This document shows, piece after piece, positions 34,593 to 43,352 of a stretch of DNA of 57,359 nt. The DNA is from Nanobdellota archaeon (lineage in GTDB: Archaea > Nanoarchaeota > Nanoarchaeia > Parvarchaeales > Parvarchaeaceae). Each line of letters begins with the position of its first letter. The first letter of the stretch is position 1. The stretch spans positions 1-57,359 of the forward strand of contig JAJZOB010000018.1 of NCBI GenBank assembly GCA_021852135.1, in the 5' to 3' direction. The position numbers and the translations under genes are program-made. The notes beneath the pieces are model-generated. The model did no database searches and was not told the origin of the DNA. It saw only the letters and a list, made by a program, of their open reading frames with translations.

Positions 34593-35364
34593 TATTATTG
34601 GTAATATAGCGATAGTCAAGTTTGATGGGAAACTGCCGAAAAATGAGAAATTGTCAGCCGTAAAGGAGGTATTAGACAAAAACAAGAATATTAATACAAT
34701 ATTTGAAAAGGTTGGGATGACGCAAGGTGAAGAAAGAATACCAAAACTTAAAAAAATAATAGGAAAAAACAGCACAGCGTTATACAAAGAGAATGGGTGT
34801 TCGTATTATGTAGATGTTAAAAAAGTCTACTTCTCTCCAAGAATGTCAAATGAGAGGCTAAGGGTGATAAAACAAGTAGAAAACAATGAAAATGTACTAG
34901 ATATGTTTTGCGGTGTTGGGCCATTCGCAATACCTATAGCTAAGATTGCAAAGACTGTGACTGCAATAGACATAAACAAGAACGCCATAAATCTGCTAAA
35001 GAAAAACATAAAATTAAACAAGATAACGAATATAACGCATTATTGCGGCGATTCTAAAAAAATAACTAAAAAATTAGATGAGAAGTTTAACAGAATAATA
35101 ATGAACTTTCCCCTTTCTGCATATAAATTTCTTGGAACTGCTGTTAAAAAATGCGACAAAAAAGCAACAATACACTTGTATTCTTTTGTAAAAGAAGGGG
35201 ACACTACAATTATAAAAAATGAAATAATAAAGACCTGCAAAGAATATTTTAAAAACATAAAAATAAGGGAATATAGAGCTGGAGAAGTAGCACCTTTTCT
35301 TGAAAGAATCTGTTTTGATATAGCTTTAAGCGGATATAAAAATAAGTTAATAAAATCAAGGTGA
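34561..35364 (+). CDS. trm5: tRNA (guanine37-N1)-methyltransferase Trm5-like
   Basis: A 267-residue SAM methyltransferase. The N-terminal part has FDIIGNIAIVKFDGKLP, the D2 region ends in YYVDVKKVYFSPRMSNERLR, and the catalytic domain has NVLDMFCGVGPFAIPIAK with the later IIMNFPLSAYKFL, where NFP replaces the common NLP motif. Trm5 makes m1G37 and prevents frameshifting; Taw2/Trm5a relatives that act in wyosine synthesis have similar motifs. AGGAG 6 bases before the ATG at 34561 fixes the start. The D1 domain is reduced, consistent with a Trm5b-like short form. Confidence 0.85.
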   Translation: MEKGRLNKGFDIIGNIAIVKFDGKLPKNEKLSAVKEVLDKNKNINTIFEKVGMTQGEERIPKLKKIIGKNSTALYKENGCSYYVDVKKVYFSPRMSNERLRVIKQVENNENVLDMFCGVGPFAIPIAKIAKTVTAIDINKNAINLLKKNIKLNKITNITHYCGDSKKITKKLDEKFNRIIMNFPLSAYKFLGTAVKKCDKKATIHLYSFVKEGDTTIIKNEIIKTCKEYFKNIKIREYRAGEVAPFLERICFDIALSGYKNKLIKSR

Positions 35365-36519
35365 AACCCAATTAACTGCTGTTGCTACACCATTATTATT
35401 GTTGCCACTGTAATCATTTGCATTTCCATCTAATGGGAACCAACCAACAAGGCCAGAATTAGGCATCGGCGCAGACCCAAGACCTCGTGAATAGATACTC
35501 TCAATTCGATTTTCTGATAATGCAGAGGTATAAAGTTGAAAATCCGATAGATAACCCTGCCAAAACTGCGTATTACAAACTGCGCCGTTATCATTGCCTT
35601 CGCAGCCTAAATAAAGGGGAGTATATGTTGTGTTATAATTCTCATTTGCATAAACCTTATATATCACTCCCCCATAATCTATGTAGCCGATTTGGGAAGT
35701 TCCATTATACTCATAAACTAGCAGATACCAGGTATTATTTTGTATTGGTTGGGGATACATCCCTTGATTTGAGTAATATGCATTCAAAGTGGCAACTCCA
35801 GATGCTACATATACTGTAAAATATTTTAAACCACCGCAACTACCTCCTCCGCAACCATAAGAAAAGGCATGAGCCTTTAAAGCGGTGTTTTTGTCATAAA
35901 ACCATACCAATGCTGTCCTAGTTGCTGATCTTACAGGTTCTTGTGGTAAAGTAATGTTGATAAAACTACTTGCCCCATTGAAACTGGCCACTGTATTAGG
36001 ATTAGATGTAACTGGAACTTTAACCAGACTACCTGTTGATACATATGGACCAGTTAATGGCTGCCCAGGTTCAGTATAAGTTATGGTAGCAGATCCTGAA
36101 TAAAATGAAGAAGACTTGTTGCATGCGCCATTTACGTAAAATGAGGAAGAAGCACCTGGGTTTAGAATAGACCCCACAACTTGTGTAACTTTTAAGCCAT
36201 TATTTCCAGTTACGTTTATACTTGTTATGTTTATAGGATAGCCTACCTTGTTTGTTATGTATAACTCAAGGATTTGATTGTTTACTGAATTTATGCAGTT
36301 AGCTTGAGTTACTCCCAAACTTTGAAAACCCGTTATTGTAGTTGTTATGCTTGAACTGGGGTTGAATATACCCATTGAGTATAGGATTACCGCTACGATG
36401 ACTATGATTAGAATTGCCCAGCCGTAGGTCATCATATATTCTAGAGCTGACTGAGAACGCTTTGATTTTATTGATAACGGTTTATTATCTAAAGCTATGG
36501 AAAACGGCCTAAATGACAT
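35356..36519 (-). CDS. secreted/surface LamG-domain protein with prepilin-like N-terminus
   Basis: A 387-residue protein. The basic N-terminus (SIKSKRSQSALEYMMTYGWA) leads into a hydrophobic helix (about 31-53). This resembles archaeal class III signal peptides of pilin-like proteins. A beta-rich region with Asn-glycosylation-like NxS/T sites follows (about 55-165), then a LamG/concanavalin-like domain (about 180-365) with VASFNGASSFINI and LVGWFPLDGNANDYSGNNNN. It is probably displayed on the cell surface. It ends in the same style as the 982-residue protein at 50389. A TATA box lies about 33 bases upstream. The 3' end overlaps trm5 by 9 bases. Confidence 0.85.
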   Translation of the reverse strand: MSFRPFSIALDNKPLSIKSKRSQSALEYMMTYGWAILIIVIVAVILYSMGIFNPSSSITTTITGFQSLGVTQANCINSVNNQILELYITNKVGYPINITSINVTGNNGLKVTQVVGSILNPGASSSFYVNGACNKSSSFYSGSATITYTEPGQPLTGPYVSTGSLVKVPVTSNPNTVASFNGASSFINITLPQEPVRSATRTALVWFYDKNTALKAHAFSYGCGGGSCGGLKYFTVYVASGVATLNAYYSNQGMYPQPIQNNTWYLLVYEYNGTSQIGYIDYGGVIYKVYANENYNTTYTPLYLGCEGNDNGAVCNTQFWQGYLSDFQLYTSALSENRIESIYSRGLGSAPMPNSGLVGWFPLDGNANDYSGNNNNGVATAVNWVSP

Positions 36520-36580
36520 ATTATTTATATAAAAAGAAGAGATATAAATATTTCTTTATATAAACCCCTTAAATTTTAGC

Positions 36581-37558
36581 TTATTTATTATAATAAGAAT
36601 CCCATTTTGGCGCATAGAAGTCTACTTTAGGAAAACTTACTTTAAAGCCATAACAGCTATAAGCCATTATATTTTTAACATATTTCAAAAGAGACCAGTT
36701 CTGTTTCTTTATTTTATTTAGCACTATATCTGCAGCGGAGAGAGACTCGAAGAAATGATAAAGCTCCTCTTTTTTAAGCACTTGTGGTGCTTTTTCCGCC
36801 AACCAAATCTCAAAGTTCTTTGCTTCCATGTCAGATGTAAAGTATATTTCAACGTTTTCAACTTTACCTGAAAAAACTGCTGTTATTTTTTCAAATATGG
36901 AATCATCTGAGTTTCTAAATGTGTCTAAGTGGCTGGAATTAGTTATATATATTGTGTTAAGGTCAGTTATTATACTGGAGATATTTCCTTTTGCTGACCT
37001 TACTATACTTTCAACCATGCCATCGCTTATTTTCATCTTATTATAAAGAACAAGTTTGAGTGCAAAGGTTTTAAGTACTCTATTATTAAGTTTATAAAAC
37101 CTCACGGTTTCGTATCCAAAAAGAAATCTTTTGTATTTGCTTCTGAAAATCTCACCGGTTTCTGATTCGAAGATGATTATAGAATCTCCTGCGATAGAGT
37201 TTAATTTCTGCGTTATAGAAGAGTCAACTGATAAAAGCTTTTCCAGATCTTCAATGTAAATAACTTTTTTACCTTGCTGAAAAAGCGATTTTGATATTGC
37301 GGATTGCGTTATGTTGTCTAAAATCATTGAAGAAACGCTCTGAGTATCATCGGTTAGTTCATACAAGTTTATTACCTCAAAGCTTGCATTTAACTCATTT
37401 GCGATAGCCTCTGCAAGGAAATTCTTGCCTGTTCCAGCAGGTCCATTAAATATGAACCTAGATTTCCCATTTTTAATGGCTGCCAATACCTTACCGGGAA
37501 TGCTATTAGAGTAATTCTCCACAAACATTTTTATTTCCGGCTTAAATAAAGAAAGCAT
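36581..37558 (-). CDS. rfcL: replication factor C large subunit, divergent
   Basis: A 325-residue AAA+ protein placed directly after the RFC small subunit, as in many archaea. The P-loop reads GPAGTGKN (residues 39-46), with Asn in place of the usual Ser/Thr; the Walker B region is VIYIEDLEKLL rather than a DExx form. The lid region has SVDSSITQKLNSIAG and RFYKLNNRVLKTFALKLVLY, then GNISSIITDLNTI. It is shorter than typical RfcL (about 400-500) and I see no PCNA-binding QxxLxxFF tail. Assignment rests on context plus weak motifs; it may be a non-hydrolysing clamp-loader subunit. Confidence 0.7.
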   Translation of the reverse strand: MLSLFKPEIKMFVENYSNSIPGKVLAAIKNGKSRFIFNGPAGTGKNFLAEAIANELNASFEVINLYELTDDTQSVSSMILDNITQSAISKSLFQQGKKVIYIEDLEKLLSVDSSITQKLNSIAGDSIIIFESETGEIFRSKYKRFLFGYETVRFYKLNNRVLKTFALKLVLYNKMKISDGMVESIVRSAKGNISSIITDLNTIYITNSSHLDTFRNSDDSIFEKITAVFSGKVENVEIYFTSDMEAKNFEIWLAEKAPQVLKKEELYHFFESLSAADIVLNKIKKQNWSLLKYVKNIMAYSCYGFKVSFPKVDFYAPKWDSYYNK

Positions 37559-37560
37559 AG

Positions 37561-38502
37561 TTATTTAAGACTGGCCAAAAACGCAAGAAAGGCCTGGAAC
37601 TGTATGAATGGAGTTGCACCTTCAACTATTCTATAATCCGTTTCTGCAAGCTTCTCAAAAACGTAGTTCTTTACCTTATCATTAACTATATCGGTTGTTG
37701 AGATTATGTTAAATATTGAAATTAAAAGCTCCTTCATATTTACCCCATTGTCGATTATCTCTGAGAATATCTCTCTTGATTTCTTAAAATCACCTGATAA
37801 TGCCGTCTTTAAGCCATCCATTGTCTTTGAAACATCCATCAACCCGCTGCTTTGCAAAACTGCCTTTGCATCGATCTTTTTAGAAACATTTGAAAGTGAT
37901 TGCATAAGATTAACAAGCGTCCTTAAATCCCCTCTTGACACATAATCCAACGCATCCATTGCTTCCTGGTCTATTTCCAGCTTTTCGCTCTCTGCAATTC
38001 TTTTTATGAATTTATGTACATCTTCTTTAGATAAAGGCTGAAACCTAAGTATTGCGCATCTTGACTGTAAAGGCTCTATTATATTGCTCTGGTAATTTAC
38101 ACTGAATACAAACCTGCAGGTATTGATATACTCCTCCATCATCCTTCTTAGGGCCTGCTGCGCTTCCTGTGTTAATGAATCTGCCTCATCAAACAGAATT
38201 ATCTTAAATGGCGCATCTATCGGTTTTGTCCTTGCAAACTCTTTGACTTTACCCTGTATGACACTTAGCTTCCTGTCGTCAGATGCATTCAATTCAATAA
38301 AATTTTGATTCCATTCCGGGCCAAACACTGCTTTTGCTAATACGACGGCTGAAGTTGTTTTGCCAACACCCGGCGGACCGGATAAAATCATGTGCTGTAT
38401 TTCTTTTTTTTCGGCCATCGCCTTTAATTTTTCCACTATTTCTTTTTGTCCTATTATTTCGTCAAAGGATTGTGGCCTATACTTTTCTATCCAAAGCGTC
38501 AT
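37561..38502 (-). CDS. rfcS: replication factor C small subunit
   Basis: A 313-residue clamp-loader ATPase that loads PCNA. Motifs in order: LWIEKYRPQSFDEIIGQ at the N-terminus, Walker A GPPGVGKT, Walker B ILFDEADSLT, sensor 1 FSVNYQSNII and the arginine-finger SRC in PLQSRCAILRF. No intein. The ATG at 38502 is one base after the stop of the KaiC-like gene; an earlier TTG would overlap it. Canonical motifs contrast with the degenerate large subunit that follows. Confidence 0.97.
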   Translation of the reverse strand: MTLWIEKYRPQSFDEIIGQKEIVEKLKAMAEKKEIQHMILSGPPGVGKTTSAVVLAKAVFGPEWNQNFIELNASDDRKLSVIQGKVKEFARTKPIDAPFKIILFDEADSLTQEAQQALRRMMEEYINTCRFVFSVNYQSNIIEPLQSRCAILRFQPLSKEDVHKFIKRIAESEKLEIDQEAMDALDYVSRGDLRTLVNLMQSLSNVSKKIDAKAVLQSSGLMDVSKTMDGLKTALSGDFKKSREIFSEIIDNGVNMKELLISIFNIISTTDIVNDKVKNYVFEKLAETDYRIVEGATPFIQFQAFLAFLASLK

Positions 38503-38503
38503 A

Positions 38504-39214
38504 TTATATCTCTGCAAATAACTCTGCAGAAGGGTAAACTATTATCCCTTTATTCTTTATATCCAGAGGTATATATTTAGTCAAATGATCTGTAGATCTC
38601 ATTTTTATTATTCTGAGTGCCCTTATAAATGAGCTTTGCCTTTCTACCATGTAAAGAGCCACCACGCCATCCGCTGCAAATTCTTCAACGCCAAATGCAG
38701 AAAGTTTATTTTCACCGTAAGGCATTTCGCCTATAAAAATAGAGGTACATTCTCTTGCTTTTATTATACTCGAAAGTTCTATTATTGCTTTCCTTATTGA
38801 CATTATATCAGAAAAGAACATTTGTAAGTAGGTTATTGAGTCTACAACTAGCCGCTGTGCGCCCATTGCATCAAGTTCAGAAGAGATAACCTCTTTCATT
38901 GAATCGTAATCTACCAAAGGTATAGATACTATCTTTATTAGTCCATTATCTAGGTATTCTTTAAGCTTAGGATCGAATAGCATAAATTGCTGTATTAATT
39001 CATCTGAGCTTTCTTCCAATGTGAAGTATAATCCTTTTTCTCCCTTTTTTGCTCCTTCTGATAAAAATTGAAATGAAAAGGTGGTCTTACCCGCTCCCGG
39101 AGTACCTGTAAGAAATATTACGCTATTCTTGGGAAAACCGCCTTTTAATGCTTCGTCTAACCCGGGTATCCCAGTTGTTTCTCTCGCAACTCCCTCTACA
39201 ACTTTTTCTTCCAT
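38504..39214 (-). CDS. KaiC-like RecA-superfamily ATPase
   Basis: A 236-residue single-domain KaiC/RadA-type ATPase. It has GIPGLDEALKGGFPKNSVIF, Walker A GTPGAGKT (37-44), the catalytic Glu pair in YFTLEESSDELIQQF and Walker B QRLVVDSITYLQMFF. The C-terminus holds ALRIIKMRSTDHLTKYIPLD, typical of archaeal KaiC-domain proteins. Such ATPases often pair with signalling or motility factors; the target is unknown. Start overlaps the upstream stop by one base. It is wedged between a winged-helix protein and RFC. Confidence 0.9.
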   Translation of the reverse strand: MEEKVVEGVARETTGIPGLDEALKGGFPKNSVIFLTGTPGAGKTTFSFQFLSEGAKKGEKGLYFTLEESSDELIQQFMLFDPKLKEYLDNGLIKIVSIPLVDYDSMKEVISSELDAMGAQRLVVDSITYLQMFFSDIMSIRKAIIELSSIIKARECTSIFIGEMPYGENKLSAFGVEEFAADGVVALYMVERQSSFIRALRIIKMRSTDHLTKYIPLDIKNKGIIVYPSAELFAEI

Positions 39215-40092
39215 TATCCTTCTAATATCATATCTCCCATTAATTGGTACTTTATCCTTATAAGAGAACTCTGACTAAGTATCTTAGCCCATCTTTCAAT
39301 TAAATCCTTGCTTACATTTAAAGATTGCGCAGCCTGTGAAGTAGTAATTGAATGCCTTTCTTTGACCAATGAAAACAGTTTATTCAGTGGGTTATTTGCA
39401 ATTTCATTTACATCTTCTCCCATCCCCTTCGTAAATGATTTTCCAAAGTTTATTGTTTCGAAGATAGTTTTCTGCAATTCGGATTGTGAACTTGCATTAT
39501 TATCTGAAGAAATATTTTCAATTGGAGAAAGTTGTGATTCGTCCTTATCCTTTACCACGTTTAATTTAGTTGGCATTCCTGCCTGCAGTTTATTAAGCTT
39601 TGCTTCTTTTTCTTCAATTGAAACTTTAGTTTCAGTTCTGTTTCCAGGTTGAGTAACAACTACTTTATCCTCTTCCAATTTATCCGGCTTGTAATTTGGT
39701 ACTGAGGGTAGAGCTGTCATATTTTTATTAATCTTCCGTTCTCTTGATTCGGCCAGTTTTAGCTTTTCGTTTACCATGTTAATTTGAGGCTGAACCGTTA
39801 TATCCTTATCAATTTTGCCCTCATTTTTGCTTTTTCCTTCAATATGAAACAAGGATATTTTTCTCCCTGTAGAACCCTTTTCATCTGCAGTTGTATGCTT
39901 ATTAGTCTTACTTTCAAAAGTATTTTCACTTGTTTTAGCTAAACTTATTTGAGGGACTTCTTGTAAGTCTATGCCTAATGAAGAAGCTGCTCTGAATAAA
40001 GAGCTGTTTATCAATGAAACATCTGAGTAAACCTTATAAGAAGCGTCTAAGATATTCTGTGTTACCTGCTTCAAGCTGCTGCCGTTATCCAT
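39214..40092 (-). CDS. winged-helix protein with long disordered middle
   Basis: A 292-residue protein. The N-terminal helical segment (about 1-45) is SSLKQVTQNILDASYKVYSD; the middle (about 50-225) is low-complexity, rich in Lys, Glu, Asn and Ser; the C-terminal 60 residues form a winged-helix: LFSLVKERHSITTSQAAQSL, NVSKDLIERWAKILSQSSLI. Similar wHTH ends occur in uncharacterised archaeal proteins. The ATG at 40092 is chosen because AAATATATTTAAG sits about 26 bases upstream, predicting a leaderless mRNA. It is the first gene of a unit with the KaiC-like ATPase. Confidence 0.7.
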   Translation of the reverse strand: MDNGSSLKQVTQNILDASYKVYSDVSLINSSLFRAASSLGIDLQEVPQISLAKTSENTFESKTNKHTTADEKGSTGRKISLFHIEGKSKNEGKIDKDITVQPQINMVNEKLKLAESRERKINKNMTALPSVPNYKPDKLEEDKVVVTQPGNRTETKVSIEEKEAKLNKLQAGMPTKLNVVKDKDESQLSPIENISSDNNASSQSELQKTIFETINFGKSFTKGMGEDVNEIANNPLNKLFSLVKERHSITTSQAAQSLNVSKDLIERWAKILSQSSLIRIKYQLMGDMILEG

Positions 40093-40147
40093 ATAATTAA
40101 TGTAAATTAAAGACTTAAATATATTTATCGGTCTATAAAACAAACAG

Positions 40148-41689
40148 TTAAACCTTTATTGTACTTAATTTGTTTTCTAACCCAGAAATGTATGATAAAC
40201 TACACACCGGTGCAGAATTGTTTAAAGTTTCGCAGATCTGCGCTGTGAGGAGATTTGCCGCTCCTAAAACAGTCTGGCCGAACGACCCGCTTGTTGGATT
40301 TTCAATCGAATTAAGCATATCTTGATGTGTACTATATGCCGGATTTAATCCACTGGAAGTAAGATATGTGCCTGCATTTATAGTTGCACCATCAAACACA
40401 TACTGATTATTAATATCAAAGAATGGCACGCCTCCAGCCAAAAAGTTGTATATTCCAAAACCGTGATATGAATTAAACGCCTGACTAGCTAGTACCACAT
40501 TATTAAAAACAAATGGGGAAACGTCTGCTATCCCAGTAACATTAACTAAAAATGATGTCCCTATTTCATCTAGTGGTATGAAATTTATGTAACTGGAATT
40601 GTAATAAGCGCCTACAAAGAAGGGTGTAGGATTGCTATCTCCATAAGGTGCTGCACCGCTACTTACAGAAGGCTTAGAAACTGCGTCATAAAACAAATTT
40701 GCGTTATAATCAAATGTAAATGTTGGAACATTTGCATCGCTCGTAGCCGACCTATCATAAAATAAATTTGAGAAGTTTCCAAATCTTGACAGGGCAATTG
40801 CAATTGACCATCGCATACCTGCACAGAATGGACAACCTTGTGCACCTATATAAACGAAAGTTGGCTTGCCACCATATGTCAAGAGCGGCAGCTTAACTGT
40901 GGAACTTCCATTAACCTTCACAGTTGAATTACCGCCAACTTTTATAGGAACTATATCATAATTATTACTGCCTATCAATAGAACACAGTAAGAGGGATTA
41001 GGTCCATTTGAACTGTTTCCTACAGGCACACATTCTATACTGCCGCTTAATTGCGATTGTCCGACTTCTTCTAATTGAGTACTTAGATTTGAAAGTGCAC
41101 TTACATAATTAGGTTCTGACTGGCCGACAGGCCCTTTGAAAAACTGGAGCGAAGTAGCCGAGTTATTTATTGCAGAGAAATTAGGGGACACCAATGAATT
41201 TAGTATTGGAGAATTACCAAAATTTGAACTTGAAACGCCTGATAAGTTTGCAGGGGTAAACAATACTTTTCCTCCAAGCACAGATATTGTTGTTTTAGAA
41301 GGAGCATGTATAACAAATAAAATCAGGACTATAACGACTACAGCAACAACTACTACACCTATTATTAAGGGCAAAATTAAATTATTTTTGCCAGTTTGTT
41401 TTTTTGAATCGGCAACCTGCCCAACTGAAAGTTTTTCATTTTCTTCCTTTAAGCGCTGAATCTCTTTCAACCTTTCATTCTCCTTTCTCAGCCTTTCAAG
41501 CTCATCGCCATTAGAATTAGCAGTAACTTCTATTTTCTTTTCCTCGGTTTTATTTTGAGGATTTTGCTGATTATTATTTGAAAGTTCACTGCTTTTGTCT
41601 GAAAGTACTGCTTTTCCCGGCTGCAAACCCTTATTTGTGTTCTCATTGCCTGTAAGATCAGTATTGTGTTCTTTGTCTTCTTCTGACAT
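40148..41689 (-). CDS. DUF929 family membrane-anchored thioredoxin-like protein
   Basis: A 513-residue protein. The cytoplasmic N-terminus (1-100) is charged with a short coiled coil; one membrane helix spans about 103-128; the large outer domain contains KPTFVYIGAQGCPFCAGM with a CxxC (Cys286, Cys289) followed by RWSIAIALSRFGNFSNLFY. This is the DUF929 signature, a thioredoxin-like fold first seen in Sulfolobales. It probably handles disulfides outside the membrane. Two further outer cysteine pairs (about 220/235 and near the C-terminus) could be structural disulfides. Confidence 0.85.
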   Translation of the reverse strand: MSEEDKEHNTDLTGNENTNKGLQPGKAVLSDKSSELSNNNQQNPQNKTEEKKIEVTANSNGDELERLRKENERLKEIQRLKEENEKLSVGQVADSKKQTGKNNLILPLIIGVVVVAVVVIVLILFVIHAPSKTTISVLGGKVLFTPANLSGVSSSNFGNSPILNSLVSPNFSAINNSATSLQFFKGPVGQSEPNYVSALSNLSTQLEEVGQSQLSGSIECVPVGNSSNGPNPSYCVLLIGSNNYDIVPIKVGGNSTVKVNGSSTVKLPLLTYGGKPTFVYIGAQGCPFCAGMRWSIAIALSRFGNFSNLFYDRSATSDANVPTFTFDYNANLFYDAVSKPSVSSGAAPYGDSNPTPFFVGAYYNSSYINFIPLDEIGTSFLVNVTGIADVSPFVFNNVVLASQAFNSYHGFGIYNFLAGGVPFFDINNQYVFDGATINAGTYLTSSGLNPAYSTHQDMLNSIENPTSGSFGQTVLGAANLLTAQICETLNNSAPVCSLSYISGLENKLSTIKV

Positions 41690-41722
41690 TTTTATGTTAA
41701 TACCTGTCTATTTAAATAAATT

Positions 41723-42004
41723 GCGGTATTGAATAGCCCGTTTTTTGTCATCCCTCTGCCTTAGTTCAAAGGCTTCCCAGTTGGATGCAACAACATTCGA
41801 CTAAGCGCCGGAATACCGGTTTGCACCCTGAAGGTCTGCCGTTTCATCCCCTTTTCAGCAATCAGCTTTCGCATCATCTCTTTACACTGAAAACAGGTAT
41901 CGTTTCTGCTCAGTTGCCTGCCTTTTACAGCAATGCATTACTGCACTTCAGTTTTAAAGGTGAACGGACTTCCTCCTTTAATGGTCTGTTGCATACAATA
42001 CCGC
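41723..42004 (-). ncRNA. rnpB: RNase P RNA
   Basis: The catalytic RNA that trims tRNA 5' ends. On the minus strand the ends pair perfectly: GCGGTATTG (5', 42004-41996) with CAATACCGC (3', 41731-41723), forming P1. Conserved cores are GAGGAAGTCC (41975-41966), AGAAACGATACC (41907-41896), GATGAAACGG in the CR-III region and ACAAAAAACGGGCTATT near the 3' end (CR-V). The length of about 282 nt fits archaeal RNase P RNA. The region is visibly more GC-rich than its surroundings. Ends are approximate. A protein partner, Rpp21, is encoded at 56010-56303. Confidence 0.9.
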
Positions 42005-42039
42005 TATTATATATAGCAATCTACATTTAATAATTTGTT

Positions 42040-42309
42040 GTGGAAGTAAAAACCCTAGAAGATAAGGATTTAAAAAAAGACGAAAAGCTTTACATAAAAG
42101 GTATAAGACTAGTTAATTCAGTAAAGATAGATTATAAAACGCAGAAACATGTTTCGTTCATTGTAAAAGGGGATAATGAACTGCACAATGTAATGTATTT
42201 TGACGAAAAATCACAGGATAAAAAATGGCAATGTGATTGCAAATGGTACACCTTACAAAATAAGTTATGCTCGCATATAATTGCTGCAAATTTGGCGATG
42301 AAAAATTAA
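42040..42309 (+). CDS. SWIM zinc-finger-like small protein
   Basis: An 89-residue protein whose C-terminal end holds CDCKWYTLQNKLCSHIIAAN, the CxC...CxH pattern of SWIM zinc fingers, which bind DNA or proteins. The N-terminal part is charged with a short beta-rich stretch (KHVSFIVKGDNELHNVMYF). The start is a GTG at 42040, only 35 bases from the divergent RNase P RNA, so the two share a promoter region. The partner of this domain is unknown. Confidence 0.75.
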   Translation: MEVKTLEDKDLKKDEKLYIKGIRLVNSVKIDYKTQKHVSFIVKGDNELHNVMYFDEKSQDKKWQCDCKWYTLQNKLCSHIIAANLAMKN

Positions 42310-42316
42310 AGATAGA

Positions 42317-43045
42317 TCAATAATACATGGACATGTAAGAAGGAGCATTCAAACCTGTACCAAATTTTTCCAATTTTGCGTTTCCCTCCTTTAACTCATT
42401 GTCATGCCAGAAATCGACTGCTCTAATGAACGCTATCAATCTTTCGTTTTTTGCCTTGTCTAGGTTTTTTAATTTTCCATTGTCAGAAAGGTATAGTCTT
42501 GAGCCTATTACACTGTTTTTATTTATGGTTTGTCTATATACAAGTGTTAACGCGCTGTGCTCCTTTTCGCTGTAAAATCTTACCCTCACCGTTTTATTGA
42601 GGTTTTCAGCTCCTTCTTTTTGATTTGGATACTCAAAATATCTTTCAGATTTTATAAGAGAGTAGCCCCCAAGACTTTTTGATAAGCCGTCATAGACTGA
42701 AAACTTCAGCAATGCTAAATTTGGTATAGAATCCTTCTCAGAAAAGTTTTCCATTTGAAGATTCGATGAAACAACATATGAATTATTCGTTTCTTTCAGC
42801 TTTTCAATATCTATAAGAAACAGATCCAAACCATAATCAAAGTAAGTAATTGTACTGTTTTCATTTTTTGTTATTATATGTTTACTCTCCCCTTTGTTTT
42901 TATACCAGTTAAACGTGTCCATGGACTGGCGAACCTTTAAATCCTCGTTTTCGGAAATAAGGGTTAATATTTCCTTATCTGAAACTGTTATGTAATTTTG
43001 CTCCAGTAGGTCATCCAAAATCGCTTTTCCATTTTTCTGTATCAT
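42317..43045 (-). CDS. hypothetical protein
   Basis: A 242-residue soluble protein that I do not recognise. The N-terminus (MIQKNGKAILDDLLEQNYITVSD, given in part) looks like a small helical or winged-helix segment; the remainder is strand-rich with FDYGLDLFLIDIEKL and VRVRFYSEKEHSALTLVYRQ. The ATG at 43045 is chosen because a TATA-like TATTTATAG lies about 27-35 bases upstream, whereas a GTG at 43069 would begin inside the promoter region. It is convergent with the SWIM gene, 7 bases apart. Confidence 0.6.
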   Translation of the reverse strand: MIQKNGKAILDDLLEQNYITVSDKEILTLISENEDLKVRQSMDTFNWYKNKGESKHIITKNENSTITYFDYGLDLFLIDIEKLKETNNSYVVSSNLQMENFSEKDSIPNLALLKFSVYDGLSKSLGGYSLIKSERYFEYPNQKEGAENLNKTVRVRFYSEKEHSALTLVYRQTINKNSVIGSRLYLSDNGKLKNLDKAKNERLIAFIRAVDFWHDNELKEGNAKLEKFGTGLNAPSYMSMYY

Positions 43046-43193
43046 TAATAAATTTAAGAATAAATCCACTATAAATACTTATTTCAATGAGCCTGTACGC
43101 AATACTGTGCATATCCAGTCTTTTGGAGCAGCTCGCATTAAAAATTGGCTGTTATCTTCCAAGAACCGAAACAACTTCTGCATGAACTTTAAA

Positions 43194-43267
43194 TGCCCTC
43201 GCCAGGATTTGAACCTGGGTGCCCGGTTTAGGAAACCGGTATTCTGTCCAAGCTAAACTACGAGGGC
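43194..43267 (-). tRNA. tRNA-Arg (anticodon CCU)
   Basis: The acceptor GCCCTCG pairs with CGAGGGC, anticodon stem CCGGT/ACCGG encloses loop TTCCTAA with anticodon CCT, and T arm CCAGG/CCTGG encloses TTCAAAT. Discriminator base A. No encoded CCA and no intron. The 124 bases between it and the upstream hypothetical gene hold no convincing gene. Confidence 0.95.
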
Positions 43268-43352
43268 TATCCAAGACTTAAAGATTTTTTAGCTTAAATC
43301 ATTTGTTTTTAAAACTATTAATATAATACTTTGTCATATCTCTTTATTGTTT

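Noticed and set aside
41785..42030. A plus-strand open frame of 81 codons across 41785-42030
   Set aside because: It lies antisense over the RNase P RNA, whose paired ends and conserved boxes explain the region better.
43087..43185. A 32-residue open frame beginning MSLYAILCISS on the plus strand
   Set aside because: No ribosome binding site or linked gene; it lies in the promoter side of a minus-strand gene and is short enough to be chance. I also considered a small RNA here but found no recognisable boxes.
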